NCBI GenBank assembly: GCA_937136425.1
Contig: CAKZON010000068.1
Location: 235,511 to 299,510 of the forward strand
Length of the DNA: 64,000 nucleotides
Direction: 5' to 3'
Source of the DNA: an uncultured Crocinitomix sp.
GTDB taxonomy: Bacteria > Bacteroidota > Bacteroidia > Flavobacteriales_D > Crocinitomicaceae
The stretch's first letter is position 1. Each line of letters starts with the position of its first letter. Positions 39,491 through 49,493 of this stretch are shown in pieces. The notes under the pieces are model-generated. The model did no database searches and was not told the origin of the DNA. It worked only from the letters and a program-made list of their open reading frames with translations. Position numbers and translations under genes: made by a program.

Positions 39491-40207
39491 TTATTCTGAT
39501 TTCTTCTCAGAATTTATTGCATAACGCAAACCTGCCCCTAAATAAGTGCTCCAATTAAAGGTTGATGCTGGTACCCCAATATATTCCGTTAACGGATCAA
39601 TAATATTTGTTGCCCCCATATAGATTGGTACACCAAAATTACTTGCAATTGAGAAATTAAGAATAAATCCTTTTCCTAAAGGAGCATCCATATTTAGGCT
39701 TAATCGAGCCGTTGGTGTAAAAAAATGTCTGGTTATTTGAGCGCTTAAAATTTCTTCATTTCCCTGAAAAAATGGAGAAACCCCATTTTCTTCCCATACT
39801 CCATTTTCATTCAATGCCCAATTTCTATTGGCCCGCTCAGATTGGAAGTTTTGATATCCTAAATTCAAATCAAAACCAATTGAAAAAATAGAAATTCCAA
39901 GGTTTCTTTCTAATCCAATGCGCAAATTAGTGGTAGAAATTTGGTTGGAAAAGTGGCGCGTACTAAAAGTTGAATCTGAAAATTCATACAATTCATAGCT
40001 AGGTGACAAAACAACACCAGAGCTGCCTTGAGTTACTCCTATTTTATATCGCAAGTGCTCATTAATTGGTTTGCGAAACTCAATACCATACCGAAAATCT
40101 TCGTTAGATGTAAATACAATTCCTAAATCTCCATCTTCTTGAGCAAATGAAAAACAATTGACTCCAACAAACATTAGCAATAAAGCAAGTTTTTTTAATT
40201 CTGGCAT
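39491..40207 (-). CDS. Outer-membrane-type protein, paralogue 1 of 3
   Basis: DLGIVFTSNEDFRYGIEFRKPINEHLRYKIGVTQG...VPIYMGATNI. Confidence 0.75.
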   Translation of the reverse strand: MPELKKLALLLMFVGVNCFSFAQEDGDLGIVFTSNEDFRYGIEFRKPINEHLRYKIGVTQGSSGVVLSPSYELYEFSDSTFSTRHFSNQISTTNLRIGLERNLGISIFSIGFDLNLGYQNFQSERANRNWALNENGVWEENGVSPFFQGNEEILSAQITRHFFTPTARLSLNMDAPLGKGFILNFSIASNFGVPIYMGATNIIDPLTEYIGVPASTFNWSTYLGAGLRYAINSEKKSE

Positions 40208-40266
40208 ATCTTATCTTCTTATCGTATTACAAGGATACGTTAAGAAATTAGGATAGGTTGCGCTAA

Positions 40267-41031
40267 TTAATTTGAAGGAGCTTTCACCTTGTTTTTAAAG
40301 GTTCCTATGATATACCTCAATCCAACTGCAGCTGTTGTACCTATATCAAAGTTTAAAGGCGGCGAACCAACAGTAATTCTATTGTGATTTGTTACTTCTG
40401 TTGCGCCCATATAAATTGGAACTCCAAAACGTGTAAGTATGGAACAATTAAAATAAAACGCATCTGAAATAGGCACATTCAAATTAAAGGTAATACGCAT
40501 ACTTGGCACAAAAAAATGCTGTTTTATATTGGCATAATCGGGATCACCAACTGCTAAAGTATTATTAGGTGCATTAGGCGGAATTTGCGAAGCATCAGCA
40601 ACAAAATAACCGCTGTTCCAATTCCCGTTTTCATCCAATATTAACGGTGTATTAAATTGTCTTTTTTCATGTCGTAAATATCCTAAATTCAAATCTGCAC
40701 CAAGAGAAAACATGGACTCTCCTAATTTTCTTTCTCCACCAATTCTTAATTCCCATTGATTATTACTGCGAAAAACGGTTTGCTGTACCACTACTGTATC
40801 TGATGCTGAAATAATGCCAGAAGAAATCCAACTGTTTTGAAATGTACCATGTGTAATACCAAATTTATATGTTAGCTGGTCATTTTTAGGATGGCGATAT
40901 TCTAACCCATATCTCGATTCATCATTCAGTGAAAGAATGAATCCCAAATCAGCTTTTTCCTGCCCAAGCAGTTCACCAAAAGGTGAAATGAGCAATATGA
41001 TTAAGGTGGTAAATCTTATTGGCTGGATCAT
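40267..41031 (-). CDS. Outer-membrane-type protein, paralogue 2 of 3
   Basis: DLGFILSLNDESRYGLEYRHPKNDQLTYKFGITHG...VPIYMGATEV; start set at MIQPIRF. Confidence 0.75.
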   Translation of the reverse strand: MIQPIRFTTLIILLISPFGELLGQEKADLGFILSLNDESRYGLEYRHPKNDQLTYKFGITHGTFQNSWISSGIISASDTVVVQQTVFRSNNQWELRIGGERKLGESMFSLGADLNLGYLRHEKRQFNTPLILDENGNWNSGYFVADASQIPPNAPNNTLAVGDPDYANIKQHFFVPSMRITFNLNVPISDAFYFNCSILTRFGVPIYMGATEVTNHNRITVGSPPLNFDIGTTAAVGLRYIIGTFKNKVKAPSN

Positions 41032-41041
41032 GGTTATTAGA

Positions 41042-41755
41042 TTAGTTACGGCTTCCGAAAATATAGCGTATGCCAATTCCAACATTTGTGTCAAGATTAA
41101 TCCAAGACGGAGGCGTACCTCCAAAATGACCCGTTGGATCGTGAACTTGACTTGCTCCCATATAAACTGGTAAATTGAGAGTTCCTGCTGCTGCTAAATT
41201 CAATAAAAAGGATTTTCCAACTGGAATGTTCATGTTAAAACTTAATCTGGCTCCTGGCACTAAAAAGTGACGGGTAATTCTGGCGTCTGAAGGATCAGAA
41301 AATGCTGGAAAAATAGTGGTGATTGGTCCATTTTCCCACACTCCGTTTTCTTGCAAATAAAGCGTGTTATTTTGGAAGGATGAACTCGTCTGTTTATAAT
41401 CAACACTTATGTCTGCTGCAACAGAAAACATTGAATTCCCAAATTGTCGTTCGGCACCAAGGCGCAAACCTGTTTGAAATCCATCATAATAAAAAAATCG
41501 TTCTGTAATTGATGAATCTGTCACGGTAATAATTTCACCTCTGCGATTGCCCCAAAATAGATTTCCGTGTTCACCATATGAAGCTCCAATTCTAAGCTTG
41601 TATTTTTCTGCAATTGGTTTTCTGTATTCTATTCCTATTCTTGATTGGTGTGAAGTTGTGATTAAAATTCCTAAATCTCCTTTGTCTTGCGCGTTAACTG
41701 GAGCAAGAAATAAGAAACCAATAAAGGTTATGGTAAATTTTTTTAAAGCGATCAT
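41042..41755 (-). CDS. Outer-membrane-type protein, paralogue 3 of 3
   Basis: DLGILITTSHQSRIGIEYRKPIAEKYKLRIGASYG...LPVYMGASQV. Confidence 0.75.
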   Translation of the reverse strand: MIALKKFTITFIGFLFLAPVNAQDKGDLGILITTSHQSRIGIEYRKPIAEKYKLRIGASYGEHGNLFWGNRRGEIITVTDSSITERFFYYDGFQTGLRLGAERQFGNSMFSVAADISVDYKQTSSSFQNNTLYLQENGVWENGPITTIFPAFSDPSDARITRHFLVPGARLSFNMNIPVGKSFLLNLAAAGTLNLPVYMGASQVHDPTGHFGGTPPSWINLDTNVGIGIRYIFGSRN

Positions 41756-41950
41756 TGAGTTTGAGTTTTGTTTGCTTACAAAACGAATAGAATCAGACTT
41801 TAGTATATCCGCCCCTTACTTAACGCAATTTCAGCGCAACACAATTCCATCTTTTCAAACTTGAAAACCAGAAGCTTACAAAAGGAAGTTAGTTAGCATA
41901 CCACAACACTACAACGTTCTTCACTGCTAACTCAACTTCCTTAAATTGAT

Positions 41951-43846
41951 TTATTGATAAATAGTTTTCGCTGCATCAACCAATCTTAAAAACTCGGCAC
42001 GGTAACCATTTTTATCGTCTCCTTTTCCTTCTTTTGCCAATTTTAAAATCGCATCAAAGTTTAAGGTTCCTTTATACTCAGACTCTCTTAATAACATTCC
42101 GAAACCTGCTACTGCTGCAGAAAATTTATAATTATCAGACAGCTTGCTCCAATCCGTAACTTTGTTTTTAAGATTACGCTCAATCAACTTACTTACATCA
42201 CCATCTGGCGCTTTATATCTGAATTTCACAGTTAGCAATTCATTGCCATATTTACGACTTTCTGTAGGATTGTTTTCTTGATAACGCAGTGGATCAACAG
42301 AAGGGCTTGTACCATCTCCTTCTCCTTTCATCACCACTTCATACAAAGCCGTAACAGAATGACCGGCGCCAATTTCTCCTGCATCTTTTTTGTCATCATT
42401 AAAATCCTCTTCATTTAACAATCGGTTTTCATAACCTACTAATCGATATGACTCAACTAAAGTTGGGTTAAATTCAACCTGAATTTTAACGTCTTTAGCC
42501 AAGGTAATAAGCGTTGCACCAATTTCAGTAACCAATACTTTTTTTGCTTCTAAAAGGTTGTCGATATACGCATAGTTCCCATTACCTTTATCCGCCAATG
42601 TTTCCATTTTTGAATCTTTAATATTACCCGTTCCAAATCCTAAACAAGTTAAAAACACACCTGTTTTACGCTTCTCTTCAATCAAATCTTTCATTGATGC
42701 GTCTGAACTCATCCCAATATTAAAGTCACCATCTGTTGCTAGAATTACTCGATTGTTTCCTCCTTTAATAAAGTTGTCAGTTGCAACTTGATAAGCCAAT
42801 TTAATTCCTGCACCACCAGCCGTTGAACCACCAGCATTTAATTTTTCTAATGCACTTAAAATCTCCGTACTATTGTCTGCAGTTGTTGAATTTAAAACTA
42901 CCCCTGCAGCACCTGCGTAAACAACAATTGCAATGCGGTCACGATCTCCCAATTCATTTACTAATAATTTGAATGATTTTTTTAAAAGTGGCAACTTGTT
43001 AGGTTGATCCATTGACCCCGAAACATCCAATAAAAAAACCAAATTGCTCGCAGGTAAATTTTCTTTCTCAATACGCTCACCTTGCAAACCAATGTGCACT
43101 AACTTATTATTACTCCATGGGCAATCGCCAATTTCTGTTGTAATTGAAAACGGATTTCCATCTGTTGGATCAGGATAGTCATAATGGAAATAATTAATCA
43201 ATTCTTCTACACGAACAGCTCCTTTATCTGGCTTTTGACCATTCAATAAAAAACGGCGCACGTTAGAGTACGAAGCGGCATCAACATCAACCGAAAATGT
43301 AGAAAGAGGATTTACATTTGTTAATTTAAAGCCATTTTCCTCAATCGAATTATACGATTCTGTATTATGATAAACGGGCTCAGAATAATAACCAGCTCCT
43401 ATTCCACTCATCATAGAACGAGCCGACTTATTGTAAAGTCTATTTTCATAGGCAGGAGCAATTTCTTCTTCATTATCCAACTCAATAATCTCTACCTCAG
43501 GAATTGTATTCACGAGCGTAGGGTTTATTGTTTTGGTTTGTCCAATAGTTAATTTCACACCACTTTTTCTATACTTTTTATAGTTTACTTTGTCCACCTT
43601 AAAATAATAAGAACCCGTTGGAATATCTTTAAATTCATAATAGCCTTTTGAGTTGGTTTTAGTAGAACGATTAACATTTGTTTTCTCGTCTTTAATCGTT
43701 ACTTGGGCATCTGCTATCACAGTTCCAAAATCATCCTTTACAATTCCTTTTAAGCTAATGCTAGTTGTTTGAGAAAACCCCGTTGCGGCAAAAATTAGCA
43801 AGGCGAATATAAGGTTGAGTTTTATAGAAAAATTTGTGCGAATCAT
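41951..43846 (-). CDS. von Willebrand factor A domain protein (YfbK-like, DUF3520) with carboxypeptidase-like N-terminal domain
   Basis: LVFLLDVSGSMDQPNKLPLLKKSFKLLVNEL (MIDAS DxSGS); N-terminal GIVKDDFGTVIADAQVTIKDE. Confidence 0.9.
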   Translation of the reverse strand: MIRTNFSIKLNLIFALLIFAATGFSQTTSISLKGIVKDDFGTVIADAQVTIKDEKTNVNRSTKTNSKGYYEFKDIPTGSYYFKVDKVNYKKYRKSGVKLTIGQTKTINPTLVNTIPEVEIIELDNEEEIAPAYENRLYNKSARSMMSGIGAGYYSEPVYHNTESYNSIEENGFKLTNVNPLSTFSVDVDAASYSNVRRFLLNGQKPDKGAVRVEELINYFHYDYPDPTDGNPFSITTEIGDCPWSNNKLVHIGLQGERIEKENLPASNLVFLLDVSGSMDQPNKLPLLKKSFKLLVNELGDRDRIAIVVYAGAAGVVLNSTTADNSTEILSALEKLNAGGSTAGGAGIKLAYQVATDNFIKGGNNRVILATDGDFNIGMSSDASMKDLIEEKRKTGVFLTCLGFGTGNIKDSKMETLADKGNGNYAYIDNLLEAKKVLVTEIGATLITLAKDVKIQVEFNPTLVESYRLVGYENRLLNEEDFNDDKKDAGEIGAGHSVTALYEVVMKGEGDGTSPSVDPLRYQENNPTESRKYGNELLTVKFRYKAPDGDVSKLIERNLKNKVTDWSKLSDNYKFSAAVAGFGMLLRESEYKGTLNFDAILKLAKEGKGDDKNGYRAEFLRLVDAAKTIYQ

Positions 43847-44022
43847 AATTGTATGTTTTGCACTCTGTAAAACTTAATACAAGAAAGGTTCATTTTAAAT
43901 TATTCAGCGCCCCAGCATTTAGACATTTTGAGAACCTCAATGCGCTCAATGCGCGAAGTGCTTACCGCTTTGCATTGTATGAGCTTTCAATTAACGGATA
44001 TTAGTAAAACTCTTTTGAACCA

Positions 44023-46974
44023 TTATTCTTGACTAACTTTAATAGGAAGCGTAACTTGGATATTAAAAACCTGTCCCCCAACTTCACCTGGAGTCCAATT
44101 TGGCATTAATGATACTACCCTAAGAACTTCCTGATCCATTCGCTTACTAACACCTCTTCTAATCTCAGGATTCCTAACATTACCATTAATATCTACAATA
44201 AACTTTACATAAACTGTCCCTTCCAATTCCTCGTTTGTTAGTTCATCTGGAAAACGAATTTGAGAATTAATAAATCTATACATTTCAGCTGTTCCTCCAA
44301 CAAAATTTGGCTGTAAATCGGCTTCTAGTGAATAAAATCTTATATCAGCCTCCTCATCTATCACCTCAATTTCTTCAACAGTTCCTGAGCACTTACAAGG
44401 AAAGACATATGGCCGTGCTTTATTTCGCAAGTTGCGTTTTGCACTAGTTGTATTTCTTCGATCCTGATCCTTTTTTGCGTATTCTATAAAATCAATTTCA
44501 TCAGCCATGTTATTAATATGACCTAAACTTTCCTTAATTTTGGTTTTCCACTCAACCTCATTAACTGGCAATAATTCTAAAAGCGTTTCACCAGGTTTAC
44601 CTGCTATCTGTGAGTAGAACATTCCCTTGTCATTCCAAGCAATTGCAATAACTGAATAAGCTAGTTTATCATTCAACTGATAATCGAAATTATTTTGCTT
44701 GGATTTTAACTTCACATAAGAATTAAAACGCGTTGGCACAACATATACATTTAAGCGATTAAAGCTCGTCGCATCATTCACTTTAATTGACATTTTTGAA
44801 TAATTAATACTTGCATTTTTACCATTATAGCCCCTAATTTTTGCGTCCTCTCTTTGAGTACTTACAGACATTAAACAATCTACATTTTTCCAACCTGTAC
44901 TATTAATGTTTGCGCGTAAAAAAGAGCGGTTTGGACGAATAGGTGTTGTTGGTATTTCAATACTTGGTGCATCAATAGTCTGAATAAAACTACTCTTAAA
45001 AGTAACAGGACGCGTGCTACGTGGAACAGGTTTTTGCAATCCCAACTGCGCATAAACATCATTCGTATTAAATTCAAGCTCTTTTTTATCTAACGCGCGT
45101 TTACTCTTCTTATCCCGATTAACCGTTCTTTGTTCTTCTCTTGTATATTCTTCGTCCAAACGATTTTGTTCTTCCCAATAATTAGAATTTGTTTTGGCTA
45201 TTGCAGTTTGCAAGGCTTGCTTTTTAAGTGCGTAATAGTCGTTTAATTTTTGTTGGGCAACGGTACTTATTTCCACCTGACCATGACCTTTTGCAGCAAA
45301 GTTGGCAAAAACTCGGCGATTACTGCCTCCAAGCATTCTCATTGCCATTGAATCAACAGTACAAAGGTTTTTATCTAAATTATTGATGTATAATTCTAAA
45401 ATGGCATTGTTACACGTTTTATGGATGTGCGGCATGCGCTCTTCAAATTCTTTAGTTGCCAAATTGGTATTGTTGAATTTGCTATTCCAAATGGTTTTAA
45501 CTGATGCTGGATTAACACCGCATTCGGTGCAAGGGTCATCTAATAAATCATCTGAAGCAGCCAAACTATCAACAGCTTCAATTCCATTAAGCATAAAATC
45601 GGTATCCTGGGGTAGCGGCATAAACATGTGAAAAGTGCTCACGGTAGAAACTTGCGCATCTACATTTTTCAATGTTGTTTGGTTAGCGTTTACGTTTACT
45701 TGCGGGTCATTAACAGATTCAATATAAGTGTAAATCCAATCTATTTCACGATTTGTTAGATTACTACTCGGCATTCCTAAATTATTCCAGTCTTTGAATA
45801 ATTTATTTGCATAAGTATCACCACTAGCGATTACCGCACCACTATTCTTGATAAAGGCATAAAAGTTCTCTTCACTTGAGTTTTTTATCCAGCGTTCTTT
45901 TGAACCTTTCAATGCAGGCCCTGTCATATCTCTATTTACAAAATGACAAGAGGCACAAGTCATATTAAAAATTCTTTCTCCAATCCCTATTTCATCATCA
46001 GAATGCCACTCATTATCGTTAATAGCTTGTTCAGACGAATTATTTCCTTCACATTCATCAGCAAAAGAATAATATAAACTGTCTTTAAATTGTTTATTCA
46101 AATAGCCCCACTCTTCCATTTTAGGTTCATATCCTCTTGGATAAAAATCCAATTCTGTAATTTCTACAGGAATTAACGGTTTTGTAATTGGCTTTGGGTT
46201 AGTCCATAACAGTTCACCATTTTTATTTTCAACTCCATCATATAATTGCATTCCTGTTTTATCCATATTTGCAGGAATATCAACCGTTAACTCTTTTTTG
46301 AGTGGAATACGCTCCCCATTTTCAAAAGCATCAAAATAAAACATACCACCCGTTTCCAATTCTTCGCCTTCTGCTGTCATTGTATTCAAGCCTGCATATA
46401 AAATATCTGCTGGTGTTAAAGCCTCCTGAATTAAAAAATCAACTTGACTATTTTCTGTTTCAAAGGCATTTGCTGGTATATAAACAACAATTCCTTCTTC
46501 AGACTCAATCACTGTATCACGATCTGTGTTTATTTGAAAAAGTTCTTGATCTAAAAACGCATTAGCGTCTGAACTTAATGTATCGTTTTCATCAATTAAG
46601 ATGGGTTGAAAGTCTTCAATAATTACTTCTCCTCTAGTTTCACCTGAACTATTATTATTTCCAAAAAAATTAAAGCCTCCTTCAGTATTTGCAGCATAAT
46701 AATAAAATGCACCTGCCAATAAACCAATAACTGCAATTATAATTCCGGTTGTTTTTAAAAAACGTTGTGTGCGGTATTTTTTTCGCGAATTTACGGCATC
46801 TTTCTTCAACCCTAATCGCTGAATTCCTTCTACTAAATTTTGCTGAAATTCTACTTCCAATTTTAACCCTTGATCTGCAGTGATTTTTGCTTCAAATGCC
46901 GCTTTATCTGTTCCACTCAATTTATTCATGAGGTAGTTTTCAATTTGTTCTATTAATTCCAATTCTTTTCTCAT
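44023..46974 (-). CDS. Membrane protein: anti-sigma-like N-terminus, TM helix, c-type heme domain, TonB C-terminal domain
   Basis: N-term LIEQIENYLMNKLSGTDKAAFEAKITADQGLKLEVEFQ; TM TTGIIIAVIGLLAGAFYYYAA; CASCH at 45943-45957 with downstream NNLGMPSSNLT; C-term FPDELTNEELEGTVYVKFIVDINGNVRNPEIRRG. Confidence 0.8.
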   Translation of the reverse strand: MRKELELIEQIENYLMNKLSGTDKAAFEAKITADQGLKLEVEFQQNLVEGIQRLGLKKDAVNSRKKYRTQRFLKTTGIIIAVIGLLAGAFYYYAANTEGGFNFFGNNNSSGETRGEVIIEDFQPILIDENDTLSSDANAFLDQELFQINTDRDTVIESEEGIVVYIPANAFETENSQVDFLIQEALTPADILYAGLNTMTAEGEELETGGMFYFDAFENGERIPLKKELTVDIPANMDKTGMQLYDGVENKNGELLWTNPKPITKPLIPVEITELDFYPRGYEPKMEEWGYLNKQFKDSLYYSFADECEGNNSSEQAINDNEWHSDDEIGIGERIFNMTCASCHFVNRDMTGPALKGSKERWIKNSSEENFYAFIKNSGAVIASGDTYANKLFKDWNNLGMPSSNLTNREIDWIYTYIESVNDPQVNVNANQTTLKNVDAQVSTVSTFHMFMPLPQDTDFMLNGIEAVDSLAASDDLLDDPCTECGVNPASVKTIWNSKFNNTNLATKEFEERMPHIHKTCNNAILELYINNLDKNLCTVDSMAMRMLGGSNRRVFANFAAKGHGQVEISTVAQQKLNDYYALKKQALQTAIAKTNSNYWEEQNRLDEEYTREEQRTVNRDKKSKRALDKKELEFNTNDVYAQLGLQKPVPRSTRPVTFKSSFIQTIDAPSIEIPTTPIRPNRSFLRANINSTGWKNVDCLMSVSTQREDAKIRGYNGKNASINYSKMSIKVNDATSFNRLNVYVVPTRFNSYVKLKSKQNNFDYQLNDKLAYSVIAIAWNDKGMFYSQIAGKPGETLLELLPVNEVEWKTKIKESLGHINNMADEIDFIEYAKKDQDRRNTTSAKRNLRNKARPYVFPCKCSGTVEEIEVIDEEADIRFYSLEADLQPNFVGGTAEMYRFINSQIRFPDELTNEELEGTVYVKFIVDINGNVRNPEIRRGVSKRMDQEVLRVVSLMPNWTPGEVGGQVFNIQVTLPIKVSQE

Positions 46975-46976
46975 GG

Positions 46977-47552
46977 CTAGTTGTTTTTAAGGTTAGATTC
47001 TTTTGCAAGTGCCCGTGCATGTTCCATGCATTTATACTTTTTAGTCTTGGCAGATTGCACTGTTTTGTATCCAAACTTTTTGGCTATTTTATCCATGGAA
47101 AAGTTCTTGTAATAGAACGCCTCCAGCATGTTTTTACATTTTTGTCCGAGTTTAGTTAATACTTGATCTATCGTTTTAAATTTTGCTTCTTTTTCAATCA
47201 ATAACTCAATTTCATCCTGATGTTCTTCTGTAAATTGAGTAGATGCTACTTCAGTCAATTCATCCTCACCTGAATTTTTTCTTACTTTCTTTTTACGCAG
47301 TTCATTACTCCATAAAAGTTTGCAGGTATTAATTAAAAAACCATCTACCTTAACAGGAGAATCAACCGGCAAATCTTGCACTTTTTTATAAAGAATAATA
47401 AGACCATCCTGAAAAATATCAAGTGCCTCCTCTTTTGATCCAGAGTTGATCAAAATATGTTTTTCTACCTTGGGAAAGTATTTATACAAACGTGTAAAGG
47501 CACGCTCTTGATCGCCGCCTTGCAATTGTATAATGATTTTTGTGTTATTCAT
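46977..47552 (-). CDS. ECF-type RNA polymerase sigma factor
   Basis: EALDIFQDGLIILYKKVQ...KTIDQVLTKLGQKCKNMLEAFYYKNFSMDKIAKKFGYKTVQSAKTKKYKCMEHAR. Confidence 0.88.
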   Translation of the reverse strand: MNNTKIIIQLQGGDQERAFTRLYKYFPKVEKHILINSGSKEEALDIFQDGLIILYKKVQDLPVDSPVKVDGFLINTCKLLWSNELRKKKVRKNSGEDELTEVASTQFTEEHQDEIELLIEKEAKFKTIDQVLTKLGQKCKNMLEAFYYKNFSMDKIAKKFGYKTVQSAKTKKYKCMEHARALAKESNLKNN

Positions 47553-47684
47553 TTTCGTTTCTTTCCCTAAGATGTAGCAAAGTTGAAAAGGTAACTTATT
47601 TTGGTTAAAAATATGTTTTATTCTCTGTTCTCATCTTCTATTTAAATAAAACCCACTAATTTAGAGAGCAACCAAAACACCTGT

Positions 47685-49493
47685 ATGAAAACATATTACA
47701 CAGTTATTAGCTTATTCTTACTCTCTTTAAATGCAACTTGTCAAACACATGAAGTTTTATGGCAAAAAACAATTGGAGGTGAAAACCATGATGACATCAA
47801 TGCGATTATTTCAACCGAAGACAATGGTTATCTCTTAGGAGGAACTTCTCTTTCAAACATTTCAGGTGACAAAACGGAGGATAGTTATGGAGGTTCAGAC
47901 TATTGGGTGATTAAACTAGATTCATTAGGTGAAATTGAATGGGATAAGACCATTGGTGGAGCAGACAATGATTTTCTTTCTGACATCCATATTGCCACTG
48001 ATGGAGGTTATATTTTAACAGGATCTTCAAAATCAGACATTTCTGGCTATAAAAGTGAAGACAGTCGCGGTGATGATGATTTCTGGATTGTAAAATTAGA
48101 TATAGACGGTGAATTTTTATGGGATATAACGATAGGTGGTGATAGCAGTGATGCTTGCAGATCGAGCTCACCAACTGTTGATGGCGGCTATATAATTGCA
48201 GGTTATTCTGACTCTAATATTTCAGGAGAAAAAACTGAAAATAGTTACGGACTTCAGGATTACTGGATTGTTAAAATAGATGTAGCTGGAACGATTGAAT
48301 GGCAAAAAACCATTGGGGGTGATAATGTTGATCGCCTAACAGATTTGGAAACAACTATTGATGGAGGATATATAATTAATGGAAGAACAGAATCTGGCAT
48401 ATCTGGAAACAAAACAACAGAACATAGAGGCATTTTTGATTTTTGGGTAGTGAAAATGGACAATTTAGGTGAAATTGAATGGCAAAAGACACTTGGTGGA
48501 GCAGGGGCAGATCAACCCTTAGACATAGAAGTAGTTTCTGACGGTAGTTTCATTGTATCAGGAGTTTCAGATTCTGAAATCGGAATTGACAAATCAGAAG
48601 ACCCATTTGGAGGCTTTGATATTTGGGTTGTAAAATTAGATGCCACCGGCGAAATTGAATGGGAAAATACAATTGGAGGAACAGCAGATGATGTAGTTTA
48701 TATGATAAAAGAAACTTCAGGTGGATTTATACTTGGGGGTTATTCTGATTCAGACCCGAGTGCTGACAAAAGTGAAACAGCAATAGGAAATACTGATTAT
48801 TGGATTTTAAAATTAAACGAGAGCGGCGAAATTGAATGGGAAAATAGTGTTGGATCAAGTAGTACAGATAATTGCTCTGAAATCATTGAAACAGCCGACA
48901 ATAACTTTATTGCAGCTGGTAAAAGTTATGGATCTATATCTGGTGATAAAAATGAGACAAATCTGGGCGGAACTGATATTTGGTTGGTTAAATTAGGCGA
49001 ATGCGATTTACCTTATATTGATAATACAGTTTTAACCGGGCCCGACCATTTATTAGAAGCGGCTGACGACGGAGAAGGGCTTTTTTATCAATGGTATAAA
49101 TGTGAAGATGATACCAGAATTTTAGTTGAAGGTGCTACGGAGCGCATTTTTGATTGGGATTATGAATCTGGATACTTCGCAGTTGAAATAACAGATAGCG
49201 TGTGTTGGACGGTTTTATCAGATTGTTTTTATAAGTCAGTTAATGTTGGCGCAATTGATGCGGATGAAAATAAAGCACAAATTTCATTTTATCCTAACCC
49301 CAGCTCAACAGATTTTCACATTGACTATGATGCACCATTATTTGTTGAAATAATATCTCCAACTGGTGCAGTTTTAGCGCAACATTATACCAATGATATT
49401 TCTATAGCTAATCTCTCAAATGGGCTTTATTTGATTCGTATTTATGATCAAAACAAAGAGCTTATTCAACAAACAACATTTATTAAAGAATAG
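47685..49493 (+). CDS. T9SS-sorted protein with seven ~56-aa repeats
   Basis: Repeats anchored by IEWQKTIGG / DGGYIINGRTESGISGNKT / FWVVKMD; C-terminal ISFYPNPSSTDFHI sorting domain. Confidence 0.88.
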   Translation: MKTYYTVISLFLLSLNATCQTHEVLWQKTIGGENHDDINAIISTEDNGYLLGGTSLSNISGDKTEDSYGGSDYWVIKLDSLGEIEWDKTIGGADNDFLSDIHIATDGGYILTGSSKSDISGYKSEDSRGDDDFWIVKLDIDGEFLWDITIGGDSSDACRSSSPTVDGGYIIAGYSDSNISGEKTENSYGLQDYWIVKIDVAGTIEWQKTIGGDNVDRLTDLETTIDGGYIINGRTESGISGNKTTEHRGIFDFWVVKMDNLGEIEWQKTLGGAGADQPLDIEVVSDGSFIVSGVSDSEIGIDKSEDPFGGFDIWVVKLDATGEIEWENTIGGTADDVVYMIKETSGGFILGGYSDSDPSADKSETAIGNTDYWILKLNESGEIEWENSVGSSSTDNCSEIIETADNNFIAAGKSYGSISGDKNETNLGGTDIWLVKLGECDLPYIDNTVLTGPDHLLEAADDGEGLFYQWYKCEDDTRILVEGATERIFDWDYESGYFAVEITDSVCWTVLSDCFYKSVNVGAIDADENKAQISFYPNPSSTDFHIDYDAPLFVEIISPTGAVLAQHYTNDISIANLSNGLYLIRIYDQNKELIQQTTFIKE

